Of a stretch of DNA of 64,000 nt, positions 9,801-18,385 are shown piece after piece. The number at the start of each line of letters is the position of its first letter. The first letter of the stretch is position 1. The notes beneath the pieces were generated by a model, which was given only the letters and a program-made list of their open reading frames with translations, searched no databases and was not told the origin of the DNA. The DNA is taken from positions 2,418,001 through 2,482,000 of the forward strand of contig OZ245730.1 of assembly GCA_965227145.1 (NCBI GenBank), given 5' to 3'. The DNA comes from JACKAQ01 sp965227145. GTDB lineage: Bacteria > Calditrichota > Calditrichia > RBG-13-44-9 > J075. The position numbers and the translations under genes are program-made.

Positions 9801-9957
9801 CGGTTACCGTGAACACCTGCACCAGTGACGGCGAGACATCCGGGAACGCGTCAATCGGCAATTTCTGGTAGCTGTAAAATCCGGCAGCAATTACGACAAT
9901 ACCCAAAACGAGCATCATCAGCCGATTTTTCAGAACAAAATCTATACTATTTTGCAT
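6862..9957 (-). CDS. Heavy-metal efflux RND pump, CusA/CzcA family
   Basis: About 1,031 residues, normal for HME-RND pumps. The N-terminus carries VLKNRLMMLVLGIVV and PIDAFPDVSPSLVQVFT. The proton-relay region of helix 4 contains AIGMMVDGTIVMVENIDRML, and the C-terminal half has LFGIALENGMVLVTYFNQ. Twelve membrane helices and two large periplasmic loops are expected. The ATG at 9957 follows GAGAGGTG; the longer frame to 9996 would run into the adaptor gene. It is the last gene of an adaptor-outer membrane-pump operon and exports metal cations. The exact metal (Cu/Ag versus Zn/Co/Cd/Ni) cannot be fixed from the motif. Confidence 0.93.
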   Translation of the reverse strand: MQNSIDFVLKNRLMMLVLGIVVIAAGFYSYQKLPIDAFPDVSPSLVQVFTVTEGLAPEEVEKYVTYPVEVAVNGIPNLQNIRSVSNFGLSVVNVYFEDGTDIYFARQLVNERLQEAREQIPEGFGDPQMGPISTGMGLVLFYYLADESGKYSLEEMRTIQDWLVKFQLQTVPGVTEVLGIGGWEKQFHVDVDPKSLLRYDVTITEIVDKIHANNLNVGAQFIEKNSEEFVVRSVGLASNIDDLESIVIKAVDGTPVYLRQLADVTVGGAIRRGVQTRNGAEEVVSGMVVKLFGTNSSTVIGAVEAKMAEINTILPEGVRIVPYYEQKTLVEACIKTVTDALYIGIALVVLVLFAFMGSFRPSLVVAISIPFSILFAMIGMRYFNISANLMSFGGLAIAIGMMVDGTIVMVENIDRMLREAPPDEPQLKVIARACKAVMRPILFAISIIIVVFLPLFTLHGVEGKTFSPLAFAVALAMLGSLIFAVMLAPVLANLLMRRPANSSDSALRETAFLRLLTRAYRPVVTFFVKKRSVAVALAGVLVLVGLLIFPRLGSEFTPTLQEGTIVLRLTMAPSISLTESMRITQIVERRLMGIPEIDGVVTRIGRGEVGAHTDPINSAEMFILLKPENEWRIAGSQQDLERVIRDEIGEIPGVLANFTQPIQMTVDELLEGVRAELAIKLFGDDLNILKTKADEIAAVISEIRGAADVQVDQVSGTPQLLIRVDRQAIARYGINVEDVQTVIRAAVGGEIAGQIFEGIRRFDVRVRFAENYRDTELAIENILVPGPGGINVPLSQLATVKTVVGPRQITRERNQRFITVQCNVNDRDIGSFVAEGQSAIRANIDLPAGYPVTWGGQFRLQQEANRRLAVVIPITLLIIFLLLFSSFNSLKNTLLILLNIPLALVGGVVALWLTGQNLSVPSSIGFIALFGIALENGMVLVTYFNQLISEGKSVDEASVEGALLRLRPVLMTAVTTALGLIPLLFSGGTGSEVQRPLATVVVGGLITATVLTLLVIPAIYKWFAASEHPVS

Positions 9958-9973
9958 GTATGTTTCACCTCTC

Positions 9974-10942
9974 TCAATGTGCGTGGCCGTCGCCAAACGC
10001 CCCTTTTTCGAGTTCCGCTTTCAGCGTGAAACCGTTTTTTGCAACGTAAATATCGCCCGGTTGCAATCCGGCGCGAATTTCCACGGCAACATGATTTTCA
10101 CGCCCGATGCTCACCGGCTGCGGCTTGAATCCGTCCGGCGTTTTCACAAACACCACTGTGCGATTTTCAAATCGCTCCAGCGCAGTTTTGGGCACGGCAA
10201 CTGAAACTTCGATCGCAGAAGTGACCACTTCGGCGTTCACAAACAAGCCCGGTCGCCAGTGCCCGTTCGGATTCGCAACGATCACCCGGGCGGTGGCGGT
10301 GCGTTTCGCTTCGCTCATTGTCGGGCTGATATACGACAATTTTCCGGTGAACGGCGGAAACGTTTCGCCGGCAGAAATAGTCGCCCGCTGCCCGACTTGC
10401 ACATGCTCCAAATCTTTTTGATACACCGCGAAATCCGCCCATACATAGCTGAGATCGGCGATGATGATATCGTGGCTGTTGTCGTTGACAGCCTCGCCTT
10501 TGGTGAGGTGCATTTCGATGATGGTGCCGTCGATCAGCGAGGTGATTTCATACGGCGCGAGGCTTTCGTTGCTTTCGATGATTGCCAGCACATCGCCGGC
10601 GCTCACGCGATCACCGATTTTTTTGTGCACTTTTTTGACGATGCCCGGAAATCGCGGAATAATGTGCGCCAGCCGGTCGGGATCGATGACAATTTCACCG
10701 GTCAAATCGCGGTGCTGCCGGACAGTTCCGGCACTCGCCGTATCAATTTCGATGCCGAATTCCACCAGTTCCGCATCGGATATTTGCACAATTTCGTTGT
10801 GCGAATCGAGTTCACCATGCATTTCCGCCGATTCATTTTCCGGCGCTTCCGGCTGGCTTTCCGAACACGCCAACAGCAGCCAGAATGCTGCCAGCGCAAT
10901 CATTCCGGCAACGGTTATTTTTGATGATTTATGAGATGTCAT
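9974..10942 (-). CDS. Periplasmic adaptor of the metal efflux system, CusB/CzcB family (lipoprotein)
   Basis: 322 residues. The N-terminal signal ends in the lipobox LLLAC, so it is probably anchored to the inner membrane. A barrel-sandwich/lipoyl hybrid region contains GIVKKVHKKIGDRVSAGDVL and IDGTIIEMHLTKGEAV. A beta-barrel domain and membrane-proximal domain follow (AVPKTALERFENRTVVFVK). The C-terminus GAFGDGHAH could bind metal weakly (inference). AAGGA lies before the ATG. It sits 16 bases upstream of the pump gene and links pump to outer-membrane channel. Confidence 0.92.
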   Translation of the reverse strand: MTSHKSSKITVAGMIALAAFWLLLACSESQPEAPENESAEMHGELDSHNEIVQISDAELVEFGIEIDTASAGTVRQHRDLTGEIVIDPDRLAHIIPRFPGIVKKVHKKIGDRVSAGDVLAIIESNESLAPYEITSLIDGTIIEMHLTKGEAVNDNSHDIIIADLSYVWADFAVYQKDLEHVQVGQRATISAGETFPPFTGKLSYISPTMSEAKRTATARVIVANPNGHWRPGLFVNAEVVTSAIEVSVAVPKTALERFENRTVVFVKTPDGFKPQPVSIGRENHVAVEIRAGLQPGDIYVAKNGFTLKAELEKGAFGDGHAH

Positions 10943-10972
10943 TTTGTTTTCCTTGATTTCTTGTCACTCAAT

Positions 10973-11038
10973 GAGATTCCTGCATTCGCCGGAATGACAG
11001 ATATTAACTTGTCATTCCGGGCTTGTCCCGGAATCCAC
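10973..11038. repeat. Palindromic interspersed repeat, copy A
   Basis: Lies between the adaptor and channel genes. It begins GAGATTCCTGCATTCG, and the right arm has GTCATTCCGGG and GGAATCCAC, forming a long imperfect dyad. Two related copies occur at 14759-14823 and 57283-57346. Confidence 0.7.
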
Positions 11039-11109
11039 TTGCGAATATTGCTGATCGACCTCGTTTCCTCCACGTTCTCCGCGCCTTCCGTGGTTAATCC
11101 ACTCAAAAA

Positions 11110-12441
11110 TCAATGAATTTTCCGGGCGATCAGTCGTTCAATGCGAACGGCAATTTTGTGCAACTCGCGTAATGCATGCAGATAGCGATCACGCGATTCA
11201 AACAGCGTTCGCTGGGCATCCAGCACATCCAGAAAATCGAAACGCCCCTGCAAATAGCCGTCGCGGATGCTGGCGTATGCTTTTTCCGACTGCGGAATAA
11301 TGGTGTTTTTGAGCATCAAAATTTCATTTTGAGTGGCGCTAAATCCGCCGTACACCTCCGAAAGTTCCGTAGCAAGCGCCAATTTTGCAGCCTCAAATTC
11401 CTTTTCGGACTTTGCCAGATTCAGCCGCGCTGCCGCGCGATTGCCATTATTGCGATCGGCAATCGGCAGCGGGAGCGACAATCCCACCACAAATGCAATA
11501 TCGCCGCTTTCGTTCATGTGGCGCACGCCGCCGCTCACGGTTGGATCGGGAATTGCCATCGCATCCGCAACCGCGATTTCGGCTTTGCGATGGGCCATTT
11601 CCGCTGCAAAACGCCGTAAATCCGGGTTGTTCGAAAGCTGTTTCTGCAGCGAATCTTCCGGCGGGAGCGTAAATTCAATGTCGATATTTCCGGTGACCCG
11701 GGAAAAATGCGCATCGCGGCTGCCCCAGGTTGCCGCCAATCGTTTTCTGGCGGTTTCGCGCATTTGCGCCGCTTTTTTCAGTGAGATTGCGTTCTGCGCC
11801 AGCACAATTTCCGCGCGGGAAGCTTCCGCCGGCGATACTTTTCCGGCAGCAACCCGCTGTTCGGTGGTTTCAAGCAGGCTTTCGGACAGCTTCAGCAATT
11901 CGGTTTTGGCGTCGATATCCGCCTGCGTAATCAGCAATTGGTTGAACGCGTTGTGCACTTCCGCATACAAATCCAGTCGTTTGCGTTCCATATCCCACGC
12001 TGCCAAATCGCTTTCAAAAGCGGCAACATCCACCTGTTTGCGGCGTTTGTCGCTCAATAAAATCTGTTGACTCAACGCAATGGTTGTTTCGATGCCATCT
12101 GCGCCGCTTGAGCTGCCGGAACCGCCAAAATTTTCAAATTCGAGATCAATTTCAGGATTCGGGCGATTACCAGATTGAATGGTTCGCGCTTCCGCCGCAT
12201 GTATTTCGATGATCGCTGCAGCCAATCCCGGATTATGATGGAGTGCCAACGCCAATGCATCTGCAAAAGCAATTTGGCCGGACGGCTGAACCGTTTGGAG
12301 GCTGTCCGAAACAGCGCCGGTCTGTTCGTTCAACTGAAAATTTATCGATGATTCGGGGCGGATGGCTGCTGCCCGGTTTACGCTGCATCCGCAGAGCAAC
12401 AGCAACAGGCACCCAACCCAAAATATTGGATTTCTGAACAT
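11110..12441 (-). CDS. Outer-membrane efflux channel of the metal pump, CusC/CzcC (TolC) family, lipoprotein
   Basis: About 443 residues from the ATG at 12441; a longer in-frame start at 12474 has no better ribosome site. The signal peptide ends in LLCGC (lipobox). Two outer-membrane efflux (OEP) repeats of alternating helix and strand are visible, with FADALALALHHNPGL and the paired RVAAGKVSPAEASRAEIVLA and GYLQGRFDFLDVLDAQRTL motifs that mark the TolC fold. It is the first structural gene of the CBA efflux set. The 168 bases to the adaptor hold the palindromic repeat. Confidence 0.9.
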   Translation of the reverse strand: MFRNPIFWVGCLLLLLCGCSVNRAAAIRPESSINFQLNEQTGAVSDSLQTVQPSGQIAFADALALALHHNPGLAAAIIEIHAAEARTIQSGNRPNPEIDLEFENFGGSGSSSGADGIETTIALSQQILLSDKRRKQVDVAAFESDLAAWDMERKRLDLYAEVHNAFNQLLITQADIDAKTELLKLSESLLETTEQRVAAGKVSPAEASRAEIVLAQNAISLKKAAQMRETARKRLAATWGSRDAHFSRVTGNIDIEFTLPPEDSLQKQLSNNPDLRRFAAEMAHRKAEIAVADAMAIPDPTVSGGVRHMNESGDIAFVVGLSLPLPIADRNNGNRAAARLNLAKSEKEFEAAKLALATELSEVYGGFSATQNEILMLKNTIIPQSEKAYASIRDGYLQGRFDFLDVLDAQRTLFESRDRYLHALRELHKIAVRIERLIARKIH

Positions 12442-12541
12442 AAATACCCCACTATAAAAGTGCGTATGTACCAATTTTTCCGGTTTACGGTATCTTTTCG
12501 TAACTGGATTTTTTATAATTGATTGGAGAAAAAAGGTGGGT

Positions 12542-13000
12542 TCAAATCAAAAGAATGGTGCTTTTAAGCGACTTTATTGCGTTGGTAGAAATGATTGTTG
12601 TGCAAAAATTGACATTCTCTATGGGTTCGTCTGCTGAAAAATTTAGCGGTAAAAAAGTGGTGAAAGAAAAAACAGGTGTACGAATATTGAGTTCATTTTT
12701 GGAAATACGACTTTGCTCGTCACGGCAATCGGAATTTAGCGACACATCGCGGCATTCACCGCAATGGCTGGCTTCCGAATTGCAGTGCAGCGCCAACGAT
12801 TTGCTAAATGTTGCCGACTCAATTTGCCCGGAGTTTTCGCAAGAATTGCTGTCGCTGCTGCGCTCCATCGCCACATGGCCATCGTTGCCAATGCACAGCA
12901 CAAATCCGGTCAACGCGCCGTGCAGCACCAAAAAGTGCAAAACGAAAACGGTTGAAAAGATGAAACTGAGCCGTTTTTTATGGTGATAGAATGTTTTCAT
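12542..13000 (-). CDS. Exported Cys/His-rich protein at the head of the metal efflux operon
   Basis: About 152 residues from the ATG at 13000 (an in-frame start at 13039 is possible). An N-terminal hydrophobic segment (residues 10-33) is followed by GFVLCIGNDGHVAME and a Cys/His-rich stretch with NSCEN, LHCNSEASHCGEC and DCRDEQ. From memory, similar short proteins with a C-hG-x-DGH-h motif occur next to CusA-type pumps in other bacteria, so a periplasmic metal-binding or sensing role is plausible. No enzyme motif is visible. It lies 100 bases upstream of the channel gene on the same strand. Confidence 0.65.
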   Translation of the reverse strand: MKTFYHHKKRLSFIFSTVFVLHFLVLHGALTGFVLCIGNDGHVAMERSSDSNSCENSGQIESATFSKSLALHCNSEASHCGECRDVSLNSDCRDEQSRISKNELNIRTPVFSFTTFLPLNFSADEPIENVNFCTTIISTNAIKSLKSTILLI

Positions 13001-13104
13001 TTTTCGGTTTTTTCCGCGCAACAATTTGTTGATTAACATGCAGCGATAATCTGAACAATATCCGCGGCGAAATCAAGTTACTATTCACAAACATAATTTT
13101 CCGA

Positions 13105-14679
13105 TCACCGCGGAGCCACCGGATCAGCATATTTTTTTTGCACCGCATTCAGCTCGTTGTGCAGTTGTTCGCGGATCGAAGCGGATTTGGGATCATCGAA
13201 AATGTTGTGCATTTCATCCGGATCGGATTGCAGATCGAACAATTCCCAGGTGTCCGGCGCATCGTAAAAATGGATCAATTTGTAGCGATCAGTGCGGATG
13301 CCGTAATGCTTTCGAACATCGTGCCAGCCGTGCGGATATTCGTAATAATGGTAATAAATTGCCGTTCGCCAATCCGCAACGGGCTGCCCGGAAAACAGCG
13401 GTTTCAGGGATTTTCCCTGCATGTCGTCCGGCACATCCGCGTTAGCCAGATCCAGAAATGTCGGGGCGAAATCGAGATTTTGCACCAAATCGGCATTTAC
13501 GCTACCCGGCGCAATTTCTCTCGGAAAGCGAATGATCAGCGGCATCGACAGCGACGGTTCATACATGAACCGTTTGTCGTACCAGCCGTGTTCGCCGAGA
13601 TAAAATCCCTGATCGGAAGTGTAAACCACGATCGTATTTTTCGCCAAATCGTGCGCATCGAGATAGTCCAGCAATTTGCCAACGCCGTCGTCAACCGACA
13701 GAACGCAGCGCAAATAATCCTTCATGTATCGCTGATATTTCCAATTCAGCAACGCTTCGCCGCTCAAATTGGCGTCCCGGAACGCCGTATTTACGGAATC
13801 GTAATGGGCATCCCACGCTGCTTTTTGATCCGGCGTAAACATTTCGTAAGTGCCTTTCCAGTTTTCCACGATATTTTCTGCATATGTCATGTTTCCGCCG
13901 GTACCGGTTTCGGTTTCGTAATCGCCGGGCTGCAATTTCATATCGTACGATAAGTACATATCTGAAATGCGCATATCCGCTTCGGCAGCGGCGGGACGAC
14001 CGGTGTAATCGTCGAACAGGGTTTCGGGCAACGGCAAATCCTGATTGAATGCATCGAGATATTTGGTGTCCGGCATCCAGTTGCGATGCGGCGCTTTGTG
14101 GTGCACCAACATACAGAACGGTTTATCGCGATCGCGATTGTCCAGCGCAGCGATGGCTTTTTCGGTGATGATATCCGTCGTGTAACCGGTGAGCTCTGTT
14201 CGTTCGCCATTTTCGATGAAAATCGGGTTGTAATATCTGCCCTGTCCGACCAAAATTTCCCAATTATCGAATCCGGTTGGCGCAGATTTGAGATGCCATT
14301 TGCCAATCATCGCGGTGAAATATCCGGCTTTTTGGAGCAGCTTCGGAAAGGTGGTCTGGGTGCTGTCGAACCGGTCACGGTTATCGCGTAAGCCATTCAA
14401 ATGACTGAACTTACCGGTAAGCAGCACGGCCCGGCTCGGTCCGCAGATCGAGTTGGTGACAAAGCTGTTTTCGAAGCGCATGCCCTCATCGGCCAGCCGA
14501 TCAATATTTGGCGTTTGGATCAGATCGCTGCCATACGCGCTGATCGCTTTTTCTGCGTGATCGTCGCTCATGATAAACAAAATATTCGGGCGTTTTTCCG
14601 GTTGATTGGCGCCAATTTGCCCAATCGACAGGGACACAAATATTGTAATCAGCGCTGCAAAAATTTGATTATTTTTCAT
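13105..14679 (-). CDS. Type I sulfatase (formylglycine-dependent), exported
   Basis: About 524 residues from the ATG at 14679 with a signal peptide ending near QIGANQ. The sulfatase fold opens with RPNILFIMSDD (metal-binding Asp39/Asp40). The modification motif is SICGPSRAVLLTGK, where Cys79 in C-x-P-S-R becomes formylglycine. GKWHLKS and TSDQGFYLGEHGW supply further metal and sulfate ligands. The C-terminal portion resembles N-acetylglucosamine-6-sulfatase and mucin/heparan sulfatases. It likely desulfates host or algal glycans in the periplasm. No maturase (FGE or anSME) is in the window. Confidence 0.9.
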   Translation of the reverse strand: MKNNQIFAALITIFVSLSIGQIGANQPEKRPNILFIMSDDHAEKAISAYGSDLIQTPNIDRLADEGMRFENSFVTNSICGPSRAVLLTGKFSHLNGLRDNRDRFDSTQTTFPKLLQKAGYFTAMIGKWHLKSAPTGFDNWEILVGQGRYYNPIFIENGERTELTGYTTDIITEKAIAALDNRDRDKPFCMLVHHKAPHRNWMPDTKYLDAFNQDLPLPETLFDDYTGRPAAAEADMRISDMYLSYDMKLQPGDYETETGTGGNMTYAENIVENWKGTYEMFTPDQKAAWDAHYDSVNTAFRDANLSGEALLNWKYQRYMKDYLRCVLSVDDGVGKLLDYLDAHDLAKNTIVVYTSDQGFYLGEHGWYDKRFMYEPSLSMPLIIRFPREIAPGSVNADLVQNLDFAPTFLDLANADVPDDMQGKSLKPLFSGQPVADWRTAIYYHYYEYPHGWHDVRKHYGIRTDRYKLIHFYDAPDTWELFDLQSDPDEMHNIFDDPKSASIREQLHNELNAVQKKYADPVAPR

Positions 14680-14758
14680 GATTCCTGCGGTTTTTTTTAG
14701 TGAAAGTTGAATGCCCAATCGGTAATCGGTAATTGGGTTGCGATCAAATAATTAAATG

Positions 14759-14823
14759 GATATTCCTGCATTCGTAATGATGTCTGAGCAGGTGTCATTC
14801 CTGCGAATACAGGAATCTCCGGG
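14759..14823. repeat. Palindromic interspersed repeat, copy B
   Basis: Lies between the sulfatase and CHAT genes. It contains ATTCCTGCATTCG, then CAGGTGTCATTCCTGCGAAT and CAGGAATCTCCGGG, the best preserved right arm of the family. Other copies are at 10973-11038 and 57283-57346. Confidence 0.7.
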
Positions 14824-14881
14824 CTTTCGGCAACGGTATTCGTCAGCTATGCAATTACTCCGGTAAAACCAAAATAGCCCA

Positions 14882-17665
14882 TTATTCGGCGATGCCGATC
14901 AGCGTAAACGCCGCCCAATCTTTGGGATTCGGGAATTTTTTTCGCGTTTCGATCATCGCGTTTCGGAGGGCGAGTCCTTTGTTGCCGTGTTGCAAATATT
15001 CGGTGTAAAAATGGATCATCAATTCTTTGGTCGATTCGTCATCCACCTGCCACAAGCTGACCAGCAGCGACCGTGCGCCCGCAGCCAAAAATGAGCGGGT
15101 AAAGCCAATTGTTCCCTGACCCAAAACTTTGCCCAATCCGGTTTGGCAGGCGCTGAGCGTTACCAAATCCGCTTTCAGGAAAAAGTTGTTTACGATCGTC
15201 CGGGCGTCCAAAATGCCGGGAAATGCGGGTTTTGGCGGCGCCATTTTTGCGGACATTCGGGATAAATCGTCGTTCGGATCGTTCAAAGTTACAGCGAGTC
15301 GCGGATCACCGGGAAACGACAGTTGCACCGATTGCGGTTGCAAATCAATATCTCCGGGTTCCAGTTCGCTCAAAACCACAAACGAACTCAGCGGATCGTC
15401 AATGCAGGCAAATCCGTGCGTCGCAAAATGCAGCACGCTGAAATCCTGATGCCATGCTTCCAGCCGCAGCCGGTCTGCCTGTTTGCCGATAAACAGCTCC
15501 GACCGATCGCCACCGAACAACTGTGCGATCGCTTTTGCCTCGTCCTCTGCGCCGGATAATTGCGAAAATTTTATCTCCAAACCGCACGAATGCACAAGTT
15601 GCGGCATTTGCGGATTTCCGATAATCCAGGCTTTGGGATTGCGTTGATCCGCAGGTCGTTGTTGCGCCGCGATCGACGCCCAATCCTGTTCGGACGGCGC
15701 GTACGTGAGCACAAACTGATCGCCAAAATACTGCTCTTTGCTGTCCAGCAGCGATGCGAACGGCACAATCCACAGCGATCGGTGCGGAATTATCACCAGT
15801 GTTTGGTTGTCGCCAGATGGCAGCGATTGCCGAACCGGTGCGATGAGCAGTTGATACAACTGTCGCGCCAATTTGGTATGCGAGCGAATGGTGGAAATAT
15901 CGGTCGGCAAAAGGATCGGCACCGCGTTTCGCGATGCGGTTATCCCGCGCGATTGCTGAACCTGCAGCGCAGATCGATATTCGTTGATCAGCGCATCCAG
16001 CGAATCAGGCGTTACCGGAACAACCGCACCATTGACATCGTTTTCCGGCGATTTGATAAAAATGGCAATCTGGTTATCGAGTAAAAAATATTCCAGAAAA
16101 GTAACGGATGGCAAATTTTCCGGCGTAGTTGCGGCAGCGGTTTCGCCCATTTCGGAGGCGATGCCCTGTGATAATTTTTGTTCGAGATCCGGATCCGGTT
16201 GGGAAATTGTGCCGGGAAAAAACTGGTTGGAGGTGATGCCGATTGCCTGCTGCGCCATCATGTTTGAATTGTCGCTTGTCGTGCCGATCGAAAATTCGTA
16301 AAAACTTTGCGGCGATTGTGATTCGAGATAGGTGAGCGGCACCGCGCCGGAAACAGGCGGTTTGCTGCCCATTTTGGTTTGCCGAAGCGCGGCGAGTGAA
16401 CTGCCGCGAAGTTTTTCGATCACCGGTCGCGCGATGCTGAAATCGCTGTTTTTCACCGAAAGATTGATCGCAGTTCGGGCGTAATCGTTGAGAAATTCTG
16501 TCTGGTTTTCCAGAAAACTGACCTTTCCCTGATCGGTCGAAAATCTGCCGCCCAAAGATTCCACGATGTCCAGATAGGTTTTGAAATACGCCAATGCTTG
16601 CTCGTCATCGCCGGTTGCGGAATAGCATTTTGCCAGCCCGCCGTTGGCATGCCACGCGGTTTCTTCGTCATTGACGGCTGCGTTTTTGGCGAGGGTTTGG
16701 TGATAAAATTCTGTTGCGGTTCCGATATCGCCGCTTTCGAAATAGGTTGAGGCAAGGTGTGCCAGCGCACGACATTGACCGCGAGCATCGCCGGCAGTTT
16801 GATACAAAATAAGCGATTGTTTGATATCCGCAATCGCTGCCGGAAAATCGCCCTCTTCCCGGAATGCGGCACCGCGCGCCAGATACGCCTGCCGAAGCTG
16901 GTTGGAAATTTGGGCATCAGACTGATCCGACAACAGCGCATCCAGCAGTGTTTTTGCGTTGTCTAACTGATTGTTTTTTATGTAGCTCCAGGCAATATTA
17001 GCAGAAATGTGCCGTTCTTCGGACACCATACCGGTGCGCTTCGCAATTTGCAGCGCCTGCGAATACAGCGTTTGCGCCTGCGAAAACTGACTTTGTTGCA
17101 GATACATATTTCCGGCATTTATCAGCAGCATAACCGATAAGCGGGCTTCAGTTTTCGCGGGTTCCTGCGCTAAAAAATCGCGTAAATCGTCAAATGTTGC
17201 AGAATACAAATCGGTGACCAACGCAAAACCGGCACCGGAATTATACCCTTTTGATGACGACTGCAGATCGGCCAACGCATCGTCGAACAGATTTTCGGTT
17301 CCCGTAGCGTTTTTGGTTTCCAGAATTTTCAACCCTTTTTCAAAATACCCGAGTCCCCGTTGATATTCTGACTGAGTTTCATAAAAATTACCAACCATGT
17401 TGCAAATAGCCGCGCTGGCGAGAAAATCATCAACTGATTCAGCTTTGAGCAGCGCTTCCCGGAAAGCGGATAAAACAGCTTCCTTTAGCGAAAGGTCATC
17501 GGGATTTTGAGCGAGTAACGCAGCCGCGGAATCAGCTTTGCTGATCGCTTCAAAAAGTGTATCGCGAGCCGCTGGTTGGGCAAATAATCCGGTGGCAATG
17601 GCAATCTTGAAAAATATCACCCAACACAAGCTGCGTTTATATAAATGTATAACCTGAAATTTCAT
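14882..17665 (-). CDS. TPR-CHAT domain protein (caspase-like peptidase fold), exported
   Basis: About 927 residues from the ATG at 17665, with AAGG eight bases upstream. An N-terminal signal-like helix is followed by TPR repeats (about 40-430), then a C-terminal CHAT domain (about 640-925). The catalytic pair typical of clan CD proteases is present: His near residue 749 in LHFATHGF and Cys near 840 in LSACQTGLG. The ending SLWQVDD...DWAAFTLIG is standard for CHAT. An active protease is therefore possible. The target is unknown, and no adjacent gasdermin, nuclease or CRISPR gene suggests a defence role. Confidence 0.85.
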   Translation of the reverse strand: MKFQVIHLYKRSLCWVIFFKIAIATGLFAQPAARDTLFEAISKADSAAALLAQNPDDLSLKEAVLSAFREALLKAESVDDFLASAAICNMVGNFYETQSEYQRGLGYFEKGLKILETKNATGTENLFDDALADLQSSSKGYNSGAGFALVTDLYSATFDDLRDFLAQEPAKTEARLSVMLLINAGNMYLQQSQFSQAQTLYSQALQIAKRTGMVSEERHISANIAWSYIKNNQLDNAKTLLDALLSDQSDAQISNQLRQAYLARGAAFREEGDFPAAIADIKQSLILYQTAGDARGQCRALAHLASTYFESGDIGTATEFYHQTLAKNAAVNDEETAWHANGGLAKCYSATGDDEQALAYFKTYLDIVESLGGRFSTDQGKVSFLENQTEFLNDYARTAINLSVKNSDFSIARPVIEKLRGSSLAALRQTKMGSKPPVSGAVPLTYLESQSPQSFYEFSIGTTSDNSNMMAQQAIGITSNQFFPGTISQPDPDLEQKLSQGIASEMGETAAATTPENLPSVTFLEYFLLDNQIAIFIKSPENDVNGAVVPVTPDSLDALINEYRSALQVQQSRGITASRNAVPILLPTDISTIRSHTKLARQLYQLLIAPVRQSLPSGDNQTLVIIPHRSLWIVPFASLLDSKEQYFGDQFVLTYAPSEQDWASIAAQQRPADQRNPKAWIIGNPQMPQLVHSCGLEIKFSQLSGAEDEAKAIAQLFGGDRSELFIGKQADRLRLEAWHQDFSVLHFATHGFACIDDPLSSFVVLSELEPGDIDLQPQSVQLSFPGDPRLAVTLNDPNDDLSRMSAKMAPPKPAFPGILDARTIVNNFFLKADLVTLSACQTGLGKVLGQGTIGFTRSFLAAGARSLLVSLWQVDDESTKELMIHFYTEYLQHGNKGLALRNAMIETRKKFPNPKDWAAFTLIGIAE

Positions 17666-17794
17666 GTTCTGCCTTCTGCGAAAATGGTGATAAACATTTG
17701 GCAATCTGCGATAATATGCCCAACATATTCCGGGAAAGCTATTAAAAATCGGGGATTTACAAAGAAAAAGAGCAGTTTTGCAGTTAACCGGAAA

Positions 17795-18385
17795 TCACAA
17801 TTGCCGGACAACTTTGCAGGGATTTCCGAACGCGAGCACATTTGCCGGGATATTTTTGGTGACGATCGATCCCGCGCCAATCGTCGTGTTGTCGCCGATG
17901 GAAACGCCGGGAAAAACGATGCAACTGCCGCCAATCCAAACGTTATCGCCAATCGTAACCGGCGCGGCGGCGGTGTGATAAATGGCGGTGCCGTCGGTTT
18001 CGTCCCAATTTTGTTTGATACGATCACTGGCTTTCAGCGGATGGTGCGCCGTATAAATCTGCACATTCGGCCCAATCAGCCCGTTTTTTCCGATGGAAAT
18101 GCGATTGCAATCCAAAAATATTGCGTTAAAGTTGATAAACGTGTTATCGCCGATAACAATATTTTCGCCGTAATCGCAAAAAAACGGTGCTTCGATCCAC
18201 ACATTTTTACCCAATTTTCCGAACAATTCTGTCAACGCGGCGGTTTTGGCGTCCGCATCGTGCGATTCGGCGGTATTGAACATCCGCAGCAATCGCCGCG
18301 CGTTGTGATACATTTCGATCAATTCGGGATCGCGGGAATTATACAGCTGGCTCGCCAGCATTTTTTCTTTTTCTGTCATTTTCAT
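17795..18385 (-). CDS. Maltose/galactoside O-acetyltransferase family (hexapeptide repeat)
   Basis: 196 residues, normal for Maa/LacA proteins. The N-terminal Mac domain (MTEKEKMLASQLYNSRDPEL) is followed by left-handed beta-helix hexapeptide repeats. The catalytic His lies in YTAHHPL, and the C-terminal coil has VWIGGSCIVFPGVSIGDN and GNPCKVVR. It transfers acetyl from acetyl-CoA to a sugar hydroxyl. Its ATG overlaps the stop of the upstream GNAT gene in an ATGA, indicating translational coupling. Confidence 0.9.
   Translation of the reverse strand: MKMTEKEKMLASQLYNSRDPELIEMYHNARRLLRMFNTAESHDADAKTAALTELFGKLGKNVWIEAPFFCDYGENIVIGDNTFINFNAIFLDCNRISIGKNGLIGPNVQIYTAHHPLKASDRIKQNWDETDGTAIYHTAAAPVTIGDNVWIGGSCIVFPGVSIGDNTTIGAGSIVTKNIPANVLAFGNPCKVVRQL

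Noticed and set aside
11333..12070. 245-codon plus-strand ORF inside the outer-membrane channel gene
   Set aside because: Antisense shadow of a TolC-family gene, no ribosome site or recognisable domain.
13138..13953. 271-codon plus-strand ORF inside the sulfatase gene
   Set aside because: Antisense to conserved sulfatase residues; composition typical of a shadow.
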